From Hermodice carunculata (taxonomy: Eukaryota > Annelida > Polychaeta > Eunicida > Amphinomidae), in assembly GCA_964020975.1 (NCBI GenBank), contig OZ026629.1, positions 51,506,631-51,570,630 on the forward strand: 64,000 nt of DNA. The letters are read 5' to 3'. A program made the position numbers and the translations under genes. The notes beneath the pieces are model-generated. The model made no database searches. It saw only the letters and a program-made list of their open reading frames with translations, and was not told where the DNA came from. Shown piece by piece: positions 11,656 through 23,729 of this stretch (its first letter is position 1; each line of letters opens with the position of its first letter).

Positions 11656-13510
11656 TACCCTAGATACATAAAGTGCAGGAGGGTATTGTTATCCCCTTCG
11701 TCGTCCATCTGCCTCTCTGTCTGTCCATCTGTCTGTCCGTATTGTCAACGTTACCACATTATATCTCAAAAAGTATTCACCGTACATGTACCAGATTTTT
11801 GTCCCAGAAAGACCTTATGATGGACCAAATTCCTATTTAAAACCAGCTTCCTCTGATTATTTTTAAACTTTTTGTGAAACTTTTAATATATTTATTTGAA
11901 AACCGTCTATGTGGCATCAACCCTGACGATGTTACCGCGATATCTAAAAAAAATACTGACCACAGCTTTACCAAATTTTTGTCAAAGATGCATCTTATGA
12001 TGACCAGAACCCTTTTCAAAACCAGCTTCCTCATTGTGTTCATAAACTTTTGATGAGACTTTAAAGTATTTATTTGGAGGCTGTCTTAGTGTTGCACAAG
12101 GGGACATTGCTACCTTAACATCTCAACAATGATACAACACAGCTTCACCATTTTTTTTTTTTGTGATGCACATTAAAGTGGACCACATTCTATTGAAAAC
12201 CAGGTTCCTCTCATTATGTTTCCCTGTGCAATGGGGGGACATTGTTTTTGCATCCGTTTCTTCTTCTTCTCGTTCTTCTTCAACACCTTGTTGCCTGCGT
12301 TATGGACATGATAACTCAAGAAAGATTTGACTTGGGAAGTTGAAATTTTTGTGACGATGTTCCTAAAGAAAACCTTGCTTGGGATTGTTGATGGGTGACT
12401 TTGACATAGTTGTGAAGGTCACATGGGCATGTCATCTAGAATTGACGCTGACGCAACAACTCTGCTAGGATTTGACTTAGGACGTTGAAATTTTGCATGA
12501 TTATGTACCATAATACGAACTAGGTTGGGATTGTAGATGGGTGACCTTGACCTATTTTCAAGGTCACATGGCCACTTTTTAAAATCATTGCAGATGCACT
12601 TGAGCAAGATTTGTCTTAAAGAGGTTGACATTTTGTGTGATTATGTTTCTATGTAAGACTTTTGTAAGACCTTGCTTGTAAGTGCAGAAGTATGACCTTG
12701 ACCTATTTTTCAAGGTCACGTCCACGGGCATTTTGTCTAAAATCAATGTGGACGTGATAACTCAAGAAAGATTTGACTTGGGAAGTTGAATTTTTTTTGT
12801 GAAGATGTTCCTATATAGGATCTTGCTTGGGATTGCATATGGGTGACCTTCACATATTTTTCAAGGTGACATGTGCATGTCATCTAAAATTGACACGGAT
12901 GCAACAACTCTGCAAGGATTTGACTTAGGAGGTTGAAATTTTGTATGTTTATGTACCGTAATACGAACTAGGTTGTGACCTTGACCTATTTTCAAGGTCA
13001 CATGGCCACTTTTTAAAAATCATTGCAGATGTACTCGAGCAAGATTTGTCTTAAATAGGTTGACATTTTGTGTGATTATGTTTCTATGTAAGACTTTTGT
13101 AAGACCTTGCTTGTGACTGCAGATGTATGACCTTGACTGTAGATCATTGGAATTGGTATGCCTATTTATAAAAATAAGGGTGACAATAGTAAGGGCGCAC
13201 GGGGAGACATTTGATTTTCTGTCGGAAAGTCAGCCTGTTCTAGTTATTTTTAAACTTGTAATGAAAATTTTGAAGTATGTATTTGATGGCTGTTTGAGTG
13301 ACACACAGTACAGTGGTCTCTGTCACCAGGACCTGCCTCAAGAACACATCCAAAAGTGCTCTTTCATTTAATAGACAACAATATGGAAGTTGTATGCAAA
13401 GTATTCTACTGCGATGTCTCTCAAAAAAAGGCAGAATTGAAGAAAAAAGTATTGTAGGCGCTGAGGATAATCTGTTCTCTGAACGCTATTTTTTTCTCAT
13501 GGTGATAACT
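11656..13510 (+). repeat. Nested dispersed elements: TACCCT-headed repeat interrupted by an AGGTCA array
   Basis: A TACCCT...AGGGTA head (11656-11685) and CCGTATTGTCAACGTTACC leader open the outer element. Its body (TTATGATGGACC, AACCAGCTTCCTCTGATTA) and its end (CCAAGAACACATCC-type block to CTCTGAACGCTATTTTT) match 36561-37402. Between about 12220 and 13240 the match breaks and a second element intervenes. That insert holds two tandem units of about 447 bp, compare AACTCAAGAAAGATTTGACT at about 12311 and 12759. Each unit contains palindromic TGACCTTGACC...TCAAGGTCA blocks such as 12542-12566. No protein signal. Confidence 0.7.
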
Positions 13511-13519
13511 TGAGAATAA

Positions 13520-13957
13520 AAAGAGCTACTGTGACTAAATTAGGTGTGTGCAATTCCCTCATGGAGCGCTTGGATGGGATTGCATATCAGTGACCTTGAC
13601 CGTTTCAAGGTCACAGGGCTAACTGTTGGTCAAAAAGGTCTACTATCAGTTTTATGGTATATGCATACTCATTGTGAAAACATCAGAATGAAAAGAGCTA
13701 CTTCAACCAAAAATGGTGCTAATAACCCTCTTATAAAAAGCTTGGATGAGATTGCATATCAGTGACCTTGGCCATGTTTCAAGGTCAGAGCAGTCAATTG
13801 AAAATTTCGGGGTCAGTATCATAACTATAGAGTGGAAAGGGCTTCTCCAATGAAAGTTAGTACATGTACTTCTGACAGTGCTTTTGATGATATTGTACAT
13901 GAGTAACCTTGACCTCAGTGGCCTTAAAAGGTTAAATTAAGATTAGGGCCATATCAG
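13520..13957 (+). repeat. Tandem repeat that hosts the Tigger insertion
   Basis: Three units of about 150-165 bp share AAAAGAGCTACT, GCTTGGATG.GATTGCATATCAGTGACCTTG and CAAGGTCA. The related sequence resumes after the transposon at 17067-17240, with AAAAGCTACTTCAACCA and GGGAGACATTTGATTTT. The Tigger element therefore landed inside an existing repeat. Confidence 0.65.
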
Positions 13958-13959
13958 TA

Positions 13960-16900
13960 CAGTAGTACCTGTCTTGAGAGACCACTCTTATGGCACAGCA
14001 AAAAGCGGTCTCTCAAAACAGGCGATCTCTCATTGGAGGGGCAACATATGTGCCACCTGGCTGAAGCCACCACACCTTTGCCTAATCCACATACATACAT
14101 ATATGTATACTCAAATACCACTTCTATCCTTTGTGTGGAAGTGGTATTTGAATAAAATTGCTACATTACTTTGCATATTTTAAATCTTCCTTATATATTA
14201 AAAAAAAAAAACAACAGGAACACAAAATGAATATCATGTCTTTAATGCAAAAAAAAGAAAAATTATATGTATACAACACATTTACTTAGCTACAACTTCT
14301 GATGTGTCCCAAGTGTCCATGTATTTATTGCACTCCTGTTCAGTCAGTGTCACACTAACGTACTCATGGTACATGTGCTGTAACGTATTTATTTGCTCAC
14401 AAGTGTCCCAAGTGTTCATATTGCACTCATTTTGAATGAATGAATGTTCAGTCAGTATCATACTTTAAACTTACATGTATGTAAATGCCTTTGACAAAAT
14501 CTGTGACGTTTGCCTGCTTGGCACACTGTACAGATGCCCACTTTGTAACCTTAATAAGTTGTCTCACACTGGCCAAAAGCTTTAGCAAGTTTACATTAAC
14601 AAGATGGAAGGAAATACCACACAGGTCTTCCACACTTTGCACAGCATTCTTGTTGGTTATCACACATCTTGACTTCTGCATTGTTGATTTCTTCATTTTC
14701 AGGCAGCTGACCCTTTGCCCTGGCAAAAAGTGCTGTTTCCCAGTCATCTTGTAGAGTGCATGTAGTGACCACTTGGTCATCATAGCTGATGAAGTCTTCC
14801 CATGTGGCTGGTCCCATAAGCCCCAGTAAATCCTCAGGCACTGGCTCATCTTGATCTGCAAGCACAAAGAAGAATCTTGTGGTGAATAAAATATGACCTA
14901 ATAAAGTATCATGAACACAGCTTTCCTGGATACACATTATAACCCTATAAAGATTTTTCTTCAACTGCACATTTGTGGTTTAACAGCTTTCCATGCCACA
15001 TATGGTGACCCTGAAATAAAGAATGATTTTTCAGATGTGAACATTACTAAACACATACAAACAAACGGCATACATATTGCCTATGAATGGTAAAATAAAC
15101 AGCGTGTGGTGTATTTATTTATGTACTTTTCAATTACTGTATCACAAGTTGTCCAGCATGTAAAATATATGAAATTCTTATTTGTATATGTTCATATTCA
15201 TTTCAAGATTTTTTTTTTTTAATTAGGTATGCACCAAAGGCCATCCTCAAGAGTATTCTTGCCTACAATCTTACTGATGACCTGCAAGCTGCCACTAAGC
15301 CTCCCCCCCCCCCCTCCCGGCCCAATTCTCTTTAGGACCTTCGTGTTTATCTATCTTGCATCTTTTGCAAAGTTGGTAAAAAAAAAATACAAAAATTAAA
15401 CCTGAAATATATATTGTCTTATCTGATCACATGGCTGAAGTTTTGATGTGTGCGGCGGCAACAACACTTACTTTACATTTGAATAATGCAAATCTGGATG
15501 GCCATTACCGTTGTCTGGAAAGAGGAGGATATTCCGTCCTTGTGCTTTCGTGTTGTTGTTCAATCTGTCCAACCAACTTGCAAATACATCGCATGTCATC
15601 CAGGCTTATCCTGTTTGATGTGAAGTGTACAGGTAAGGTGTCTGATTACCTTTGAAACTGCAGGATTCTTGGACTGCCCTATGACCAATGGCATTAACTT
15701 TTCACCCATAGCACTGCAGGCTAATAAAATGTGATGTGATCTTTTGCCAATTTTCCACCTTGGTTTTCATCCCCTTTTATCACCATGGACCTACGTGGCA
15801 GTGTGCAGAAAAACGAGCCCATTTCATTAGCATTGAAAATGTCTTCTGGGTCATAGCCATCACAAATGTCAGCAAGGCACTCTTCCCAATCTCGAACTCT
15901 TTCTGGATTTACTGCTGCCCCTTCTCCAGACAGAACAGATAACTTGATGTTGTTATGGGGAGTTCACAACTCAAACCAGCCATTTGAAGCTGTAAAGTCA
16001 TCATAACCCATTTCTACAGAGAGAAGCAGGGCCTTTTGCTGTGTCATGCGCCCTCTCACGGGAATGTTCTTGGCACACCCTGCACAAAACCAGTCAAACA
16101 AAAGCTTGTTGAGATCATCATACATAGTTCTCTGGTCCTTTGCATACTTTCTGTCAGAGTTAGCACTAAGAGTCACCATTCTTCCATGTACTTGGCCTTC
16201 CCTTGAATTAATAACTGATTTTGAGTTTTCTCCACATTCAACACATCGGCTATCTTTCTGCACAACATGCCCTTGTTTTGTTTGCAGATCACCTACACTC
16301 TTTCCACTGGGGTCAGCACTGTACGTTTTGTTGACGCAGTGCCATTCCTGGCAGCTTTCCCCATGGTGATGTGGTACTGTTGTCTCTTTCATGACATTTG
16401 TGTCTTTATATCGAGAGTATCCAACAAGCGGCTGCTTGAAGCACAGACACCATCATATTTATTGAGAAACGGCAAAGTTGTTGCAATTAAGTAATCTAAT
16501 TTCAAATGAGAGTACAATGTAGTTTTCGTTGATCTGATCATTGCAAGTGGTCCATGTGGGCCCCTTAATCTACACACTTTCCAGCATCAGGTTACTAAAT
16601 TTTCAGAGTCAGCTGATCGAAGTATAAGCCGGTCTCAAAGCAACAACATGTTGCCTCCCAGAATTATCAAAACATCATTTGATCCTTTGATATGAACACG
16701 AACATGCGAGCCCAGGTGCCAATCATGCTCTGGTCAGCCATCTCCCATTCTGAAGACCATAGCAGCAGTGACTGTCGGGCACTTCGGGACGCCTTTAGAA
16801 ATCTCCGTAGTGCTTCAATGCAGTATCTAGTGAGAAAAACAATTAAACAGCAGCAAGTGCCCAGGGTTTGCATAGAAGTTGATGGAAATTTTTGGGATAT

Positions 16901-17064
16901 TTTTGTGGTCGTTTTGGCCCAATTTTAACAGGTTGCGGTCACGTTCTGCAGGTGCTAGCTCATGAGAGATAAAATATAGAAAAAGTAGCTTTTGCAAGGA
17001 AAAAACGGTTGTTCATGCCTGGTGGTCATTCATTTTAAGGGGTCGTTCAAGACAGGTACTACTG
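13960..17064 (-). mobile_element. TcMar-Tigger/pogo DNA transposon with complete ends (3,105 bp)
   Basis: The left end CAGTAGTACCTGTCTTGA (13960-13977) and the right end (17047-17064) are perfect 18-bp inverted repeats, with weaker similarity beyond. TA occurs at 13958-13959 and again at 17065-17066, the expected TA target duplication of the Tc1/mariner superfamily. Between the ends, on the minus strand, lies a decayed transposase carrying a CENP-B-type HTH and DDE-domain blocks (see 14590-16392). CAGTAGT...GAGACCAC is also the end type of the small elements at 382-559 and 55134-55315. Clean ends but a broken coding region suggest a moderately old insertion. Confidence 0.88.
14590..16392 (-). 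pseudogene. Tigger/pogo transposase, decayed
   Basis: The longest open piece (15964-16392) ends in a CENP-B-type helix-turn-helix: LLFDWFCAGCAKNIPVRG, then KALLLSVEMG and FTASNGWF. Below it the DDE domain can be followed through EGAAVNPERVRDWEE, GYDPEDIFNANEMGSFF, GGKLAKDHITFY and, after frame changes, NILLFPDN and PPHTSKLQPCDQ. A final block near 14770-14870 reads PATWEDFISYDDQVVTTCTL, the usual Tigger C-terminal region, preceded by a splice-acceptor-like TGCTTGCAG. The first catalytic position, normally Asp in IFNADETG, is Asn here (codon 15826-15828), and the following Thr is Met. With several frame breaks the copy cannot encode an active enzyme. The N-terminal psq-type HTH was not found. 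Confidence 0.82.
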
Positions 17065-17305
17065 TAGACAAATTGTTGAACAGTTTTCCATTCAGACTTG
17101 TCCTTGTTGCAATAACTTAGTAATGTGAAAAGCTACTTCAACCAGCCAGTTATGTGATTCAGAGGCAAAAGTGTTCCACTGGGAGACATTTGATTTTGTG
17201 TTGCAAAATCAGTAGCTTATAGTTTTTGTTTGTGCTGTGTGTACTACTGTGCTATTCAGTTTCAGAAATCTAATTTGGTTGTGCTGTTTTGTGTTTTGTT
17301 CACAG

Positions 17306-17385
17306 AGCTTCCTTGCCATGGTCAGGTCCAGGGAGGCCACCAGCACCTAACTTTACTGGTCAGAGAATGCCTGTACCCCAACCAG
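17306..17385 (+). CDS. SECISBP2L: SECISBP2L-like gene, 80-nt exon
   Basis: Acceptor TTTGTTCACAG ends at 17305 and donor GTAAGA begins at 17386. The first base completes an Arg codon with the AG left from the upstream exon. Twenty-six codons follow, ending in one G that completes a Gly with the next exon, so the phases close at both ends. The peptide is Pro-rich (SLPWSGPGRPPAPNF, MPVPQP) and falls in the low-complexity region after the TCYPFV block of SBP2-like proteins. This region is poorly conserved, so the call rests on splice sites, phase and position rather than residue identity. The alternative acceptor two bases downstream would be out of frame. Confidence 0.8.
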
Positions 17386-18049
17386 GTAAGATTTTGTTTG
17401 ACCTGATGAGAAAGGGTGATGGCTGTTGAACATGTGGTTGTCCAATCATAAATATGTGATGAAGATGTATATAATGTTGTGCATGTCCTGTTGATTGTTG
17501 TACACCACCACCAAAGGTGGCTCAAACAGATTCAAAAGTGGTCAAGTAGACAGCACATGGCCATCTGTTTGTCTATATGGCCACCTTGATATCTCAAGAA
17601 CTTTTGTTGACTGTCTGTCAGATTGGTAGGTGTCACAAACCCATGTGGACAACTTGGAATTTGTGGATTTAATTTTGAAAACATTGAGTTTTTAAAATTT
17701 AATTGCCCCTCATTTGCACAATTAAAGACATCATGGATATTCCAACTGGGTGCACAACTTTACTGCTAGGTGAATCAGCATGGCAAAATTTGGTGCTTTT
17801 CAAAACAATGATGTGACTGTCCCAGAAGAAATCGGGACAAAATTGGCTGTAAAGAACAGAAAGTATGTCAGCGTCAGCACACAGACTTAAAGAATTTTGG
17901 GGAAAACTATTTTCTGTGTTAGCACATGGACATAATAGGTAAAGAATTCTTTGAGAAACAATATGTTTGTGTTACGCATAATGACATGTAGCAAGATTCA
18001 GCATTGATTGGCTGCTCTGTTCTGACCTGTTGGAGTTTATTGGTACTTC

Positions 18050-18760
18050 ACCAGGGTCTATAGTTTTGCACTGTGCCCCTGCGGCCATCCTTCTATCCAT
18101 CCATCCTGCTGGCAAAGCTTGTCTAGGCCCTATACTGCAACACCTACACCTACCAAATTTGGTGGGTGGATACTTCATGGGCTAGGAGTGTGTCGTGCAC
18201 CAAAATTGAGCACTGTGACTTTGACCTTTGACCCTCCATAAAGATTTAGCTTTTCTGGGCTATATTTCCTATACCATTATGCCTTACAGCTACCAAATTT
18301 GGTGTGTGGACACTTCATAGGATAGAGGCGTGTCACACACCAAAATTGTGTCACAGTGACATTCAACCTTGACCTTTGACCCGCCCTCCTTAAATTTGCA
18401 GCTTGTCTGGGCCATATTTCGTATATCATAACACCTACAGCTACCAAACTTAGTGTGTGGACAGTTCATTGGATAGGAGTGTGTCGCAGACCAAAGTTGG
18501 GTCACTGTGACCTTGACCTTATCTTTGACCCCCATAAAGATTTAGCTTGCCTGGGCTATATTTCCTATACCATAACTCCAAGAGCTACCAAATTTGGTGT
18601 GTAGATACTTCATAGGGTAGGGGTGTGTTGCACAACAAAATTGGGTCACTGTGACCTTGACTTTGACCCTTTATAAAGATTTAGTTTGTCCGGGCTGTAT
18701 TTCCTATACCATAATACCTGCAGCTACAAAATTTGGTTTGTGGACATTCTCTGGCAGGGG
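18050..18760 (+). repeat. Minisatellite-cored dispersed element (about 140-bp units), copy 1
   Basis: Five degenerate units repeat 'CTACCAAATTTGGTGTGTGG', 'ACTTCATAGGATAGG', 'CACCAAAATTG.GTCA', 'TGACCTTGACCTTTGACCC' and 'AAAGATTTAGCTTGTC'. Anchor positions are about 18152, 18293, 18442, 18585 and 18725. The same family occurs at 29743-30420 and 56180-56830. Non-coding. Confidence 0.8.
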
Positions 18761-19970
18761 ACTATATATTGTTATGCAATACTTGTCATTTGTATTTTTC
18801 AGTCACATTGATCTGTTTGCTGACCAGCTGGCATCATTCTTAACAGTATTGATCCTCTAACTGTATGGGTTACCACAATATCCCATCTTTTGTGCACGTA
18901 CAAGTTTGTGTCCTATTTAGCACAAAAACTTCATCATGAGTAAAGCTAATAAGATAGACCACTAAGAATTCGGGGTCACCATTAATATTTACGGACAAGA
19001 ATGCAACACTCAATAGCCTGCGTATGGTGGTTACCACTGATCATTCAAAAAAATGCATGGACAGAATTTGGTCCACATAAGCACAGAATGTACTGCATAG
19101 TAGGGTTTGATAAATGCAGATCACATTGCAAAGAGCAATGCAAATGTTACAACACAAAATTTCTGCCCCAAAAATGAGATAATCATTAGGCCAAAAAAAA
19201 AAGTCTGTGTTTGGGGTTTCCCTACCGACCCTTGCCCAAACCCCCCTACCCTAAAACTTTTTATCGATTTTCAAAAAAAAAAAAAAAAAAAATCTAGGCA
19301 GATTTTCTCCATGAAATGCACAATTTATCTATTTTAAGTCACTTTTCTTCTGTTTTCAGAGCAAAAATTAAAAAAAAAAAAAAGAAAAAAAAAAGCCTAC
19401 CTACCTACCCTATTTATTTTTGGCATGTAACCTCAAACACACTTTCTTTGGCCTTATTACTTGATACTTGCTCTCATTGTCATTTTGACAGCTGGCTAGG
19501 AAATGTTTGTTATGAGGCCTACCATCATTTTGTTTTGTGATTGCAGCATAACATCAATCTAAGAAAAATATATCATTCTGAAAGTTCCCATGAGCCTCCT
19601 TGATGTAAAAATATTTCAAGAAATGCCCACCAGCTGCAAGAAACATTAGCAATGGAGTTTCAAGGCTTGTCATTTGTGGATTTGATCCTATGCCCCTCTG
19701 TGTCCAGTTAAATGCAACGGCCTGTTAGATGGCATGGAGGCCTAAAATTGCGGATGTGGGGTGAGAGGAAAACATCACAAATTCTCGTACAATTTACTGG
19801 AACTAGGGACAAACTTTTAGTATATGTTTGATAAAAACTATCAGATACAACAAATTATGAACACAGAATAAGAGAGGAGTGAAAAGTCATGGTGGAAAGT
19901 AAAAAAAATCTGCAGATTACAATGGTGATGGAGCCTTAATAACATGCATTACCACTTGTTGATGATCACT
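18761..19970. other. Intron 2 stretch with A-runs, no gene
   Basis: A-runs occur at about 19191-19202, 19274-19292 and 19370-19395, with CCCTACC-type motifs between them that resemble 9615-9700 and 11570-11620. This may be a decayed non-autonomous element. No exon or transposase recognised. Confidence 0.4.
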
Positions 19971-19974
19971 GACA

Positions 19975-21310
19975 GCAACATCCCAAACAGGGATTATGGA
20001 GGTCAAAAATCTGTTGCATGTGATACTAGTGGGGCCACCAATAATTTGACCCAAATTATGAGCAAAAATGTGTTTAAAGACATAAAATTCCATGTCTCAA
20101 AAATTGAATTAGACATGCCAAGTTAATAAGATATATAAACCATGTCCTATGCTAGTATGTTATGTGATATCAATGACCTTGACCTATTTTTGTTAGGTCA
20201 CCAGGCCTGTCAAGTTGAAAGAGGTGATTTTGTAATGACATCAATGGCCAAGGGAATTGAGCCTCCAGATCAAAATTGCACTTGATTACATTGTAGATAA
20301 AACTGTACTTGGTGACCTGCTTTTTGGGTCACTATGACCCAGTGATTATGGACTTTGGCGCTGTCCAAGTTTGTTGTTTTCCTTAAATAAATTCGAAGTT
20401 ATCATCCGATTTGAACAAACAGACTATGTATGGAGGGCTGGATGTTGGGGTGCACATTTTGAACGGTAACAATTTTGAGATGGGACTTTGATACTGTCCA
20501 GGTATATACTCCTGAATAAGGGCTAGGTGAAGTTTGAATATGGTTGACCTTGACTTCATCTTTAAGGTCACAGAGTTGCTACAATAAGTTTTGGTTTCTG
20601 CATGATAGTTAGAAAAGTTTTTAAGATAGGACCTGTACATTACACAGGATGATATTTCTTATCGGGGGACTGAGTCAGTTTTGAAGATGGGTGACATTGA
20701 CCCAATTTTGCAAGGTCACAGGGTGACTGCTGCAAACTTGGTTTCTGTATCCTAACTCAGAATCTAACGAAGGACTAAAGTATTTGCAAGATTACAATCC
20801 TCTATTAGGGCTTGGTCAACTTAGAAGATGGATGAACTTGACCAAATTTTCAAGGTCACCACACAGTTCTTTTAGTGAAGCTGGTGTCTGCAGAATAACT
20901 AAAGACGTTTTTGACTTACGGCTTTCATATTGCACAGGAATATAGCCTTCTATAGGAGCTAGTCAAGTATGCAAATGGGTGAATTTGAGTCAATTCCCAA
21001 GGTCACAGAGCCACATTACTGAATTTGGTTTCAGCTCAATAGCTACAGAAGTGTTTTGAGCTGGAGCTTTCATATTGCACCTGTTTATAGTCATTTATAA
21101 GTGCATGATGAACTTCAAAGACAGCTGACCTTGACCTAATTTCCAAGGTTACAAGGCCACTTTTGTGAATTTGATTTCTGCATCCTAACTCAGAATTTAC
21201 GTAGGATATCAATATTGTACATGAAAATAGTCCTCGACCTAATTCTCTAGGTCACCATACAGAGCCATATTAGTGAACCTGGGATTGGTGAGCTTAACAA
21301 CGAAAGTAGT
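19975..21310 (+). repeat. AGGTCA-type element followed by tandem minisatellite units
   Basis: The first part (to about 20400) matches 22080-22450 and 63000-63320, with shared blocks ATTGAATTAGACATGCCA, TGACCTTGACCTATTTTTGT and GAATTGAGCCTCCAGATCA. The second part (20400-21310) is made of units of about 130-160 bp reading GGTTTCTGCAT, AGTTTTTGAG, TTCATATTGCAC, GATGGGTGACCTTGACC and CAAGGTCACAGAGCCA. The same unit type fills 59600-61090. Confidence 0.7.
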
Positions 21311-21839
21311 TTCCTGGTAATAATGCAAGAATGGTTGTATAAATCATGCAAACTGTAAAACCATTGTACAGTTATTGTGTGAAAACTATTCTTATTTTCA
21401 GACTAGCCACAACCTCTACCTTTAGGTTCTTTAACTTGTCACATTTTACATAATTTTACCACTTTCTTAATCAATGTTTTTTTAGTTTATTGCTGACAAT
21501 TGGAAGTAATTTTAAAGTCCTATACAGTCCATATTAGGTTTTGATGGTAGGGAATAATGAATACAATTCATGGCCCAACAATATTTGGTACACCGAATAT
21601 TCAAATGAATCATTACAGCCCAAATAAGGACAACATCAGGTCTGCAAATTGTTGCTGACCTGATGCTGCTTCCCAAGGTTATGAGTGCCCTAGTTAGTAC
21701 TGTCAACAAGCTAATGAGGCCAAAAACATGATGGGGGGGGGGGGGGGGCATCTATGTTTTGTAAACATATCTTGTTTCATCTGAGTTGAAGGTCAAATGG
21801 CAATTTGGAATACATGTATAATGGTCATCTTGTAAAAGC

Positions 21840-22332
21840 TCTCCACCCCCCAGTTTTTTGTTAGGGCCATATAACTTTTAAGACTTATGAATTGTATGAA
21901 AATCTGTCAATATCAATGTTGGTGGTGCCACCTGTAGTATTATGTAGTGCAGGATCAAAATTTGAAGATCTTGTTTAATTTCTTTTGGATCTTCGTGAAG
22001 TTTAGTGAGAATGTAAAAGTGAAAAGCTCGGCTTCTTACGATTAGAGTGGCACCACCAGTACTTTGATGGAAATTGTGAGTCAAAATGTCTTGAACAATA
22101 CAAAAATTCTACATCTCAAAAATTAATTGAATTAGACATGCCAAATTTATAGGATACATAGATCATGTCCAGTGCTGATATGTTATGCAAGATCAGTGGC
22201 CTTGACATATTTTTGTTGGGTCACCAGATGTGTCAAGTTTGAAGAGGGTATTTTTTAATGGCAGGGTGTAGCTTTGACATCAATAGCAAAGAGAATTGAG
22301 CCTCTAGATTGAAACTGCACTTGAATACATTG

Positions 22333-22397
<65 letters not shown>

Positions 22398-22694
22398 ATG
22401 TATAAAATTCTACTTGGTGACCTACTTTTTGGGCCAACTTGAGGCAATGGTTTTTCTGACCTTGACCTATTTTGCAGTTATTAAGCACTGAAGAAAAGGA
22501 CATGTAATTCAATATTTGGATAAAAAAATGCAAATGGTGCCAAATGTACCACAAATGTGTATCTTGTGGGAGTTTTAATATTGCATAATATGTATGACCT
22601 TGATTAATTTTTCAAGGTCATGGAGGGAATACATTTCAGGAAACGATTTTTTGGAGATGGTGGTCAGCAGAGCATTAAGCCCATAGGCCTCTTG
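21840..22694 (+). repeat. Dispersed element with GGTGGTGCCACCT module and CCTCTTG tail
   Basis: Blocks TTAGGGCCATATAACTTTTA, TTGGTGGTGCCACCTGTAGTA and GACATGCCAAATTTATAGGAT match 62780-63090 and 35500-35720. The 3' end GCCCATAGGCCTCTTG (22679-22694) matches the tail at 8593-8608. The head is not preserved. A TA/TG microsatellite has expanded inside it. Confidence 0.65.
22335..22402. repeat. Compound (TA)n(TG)n microsatellite
   Basis: Alternating TA runs from about 22337 to 22381, followed by TG repeats to about 22398. It lies inside a dispersed repeat element. The translated products are artefacts. Confidence 0.95.
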
Positions 22695-23486
22695 GTTGGG
22701 TTTGTGTGTGTGTGGTTGAGTGATTTGAAATCCTAGACCTTCACATCACCATAGCCAGTCAGTTGTCCCAGCACGAAGACAAGCATACTGCAATAGCAAT
22801 ACCAGTTGGGATAGTATGTCTTTCTAATGATGCTGGTATGTGAGAATAATTGTACAGTGTGTCACTGAAAAACAAGTTGCAAGGCTTCCCACTGCTATTA
22901 AACATCAGAGGTTCAGTGTTTTACTCTTAGAATCTTTACAAACCAGCCATTGTAGTTTTAAAAAGTATTTTGAGAGAAGAGAATTGTTCTTCGTAATACA
23001 CATGGGAACCACACAATAACATAATAGTAATTCTGAATGTATTTCTTTAATGTTTTTGTCATATGAACAGATAGATTGATTTATTAATATTTTTTTCTTT
23101 GATCTGAGGTCGCAGTCATGAATTATGTTATGCATGCATGCTGACATCTTGAATAGCTTTACAGCATTGAGTCATATGAAAGTATGTCCAATGTTCTTAT
23201 CAGGTAATCATGTTTGTCTGTTGAAAGAAGGGGTGGACCCATTAAATCTGGTCTGGGTTACAGGACAGTGTGACCACGCACATATTCTTCCTAGAATACA
23301 CATGAAAGGCCAACAGCTTTTCTTTTTTTTTTTTAATTTCTAGCAAATGCTTGGTTGGTATTACAATTGAAAGGAAAAGAAAGACCAACTGGAAATTAAT
23401 TTTATATCAAGACACAACATGAGATGTATTCAACCAAATGGAACATCCAAAAAACTTGTACATGTATAGATTGAACATTATATTAA

Positions 23487-23729
23487 CTCATTCCATACTA
23501 TGGTCACAGGCCTTGGTCAGTGGTTCTGGCACTGCCTGGCAAGTCATGCTGCAGCTGCCCTTGCAGCAGCTGCAGCATGCTTTGTCAGGCAGTGCCAGAA
23601 CCACTGACTTAAGACTATAGGCATGTTGGTACTTGAACAAAAGCTCTTTTCATGAAGAATTTAAATATGCAATTGGCATCTTAAATCTCGGTAAATATAC
23701 GGAAAAATCAGGGACTGGTGTGGAATGAG
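23487..23729. mobile_element. TTAA-flanked hairpin MITE, piggyBac-like (243 bp)
   Basis: TTAA occurs immediately outside both ends (23483-23486 and 23730-23733), the target preference of piggyBac. The ends CTCATTCCATAC and, inverted, CTCATTCCACAC match at 11 of 12 positions. Inside, a striking foldback has 43-nt arms at 23516-23558 and 23566-23608 around a 7-nt loop; of three differences between the arms, two would be G-U pairs in RNA. No ORF of consequence. The arms could yield a hairpin RNA if transcribed with the host intron. Confidence 0.75.

Noticed and set aside
15235-15305. Plus-strand peptide YAPKAILKSILAYNLTDD inside the Tigger element
   Set aside because: It faintly resembles a Tigger transposase segment but is on the wrong strand; without evidence of an inversion it is treated as chance.
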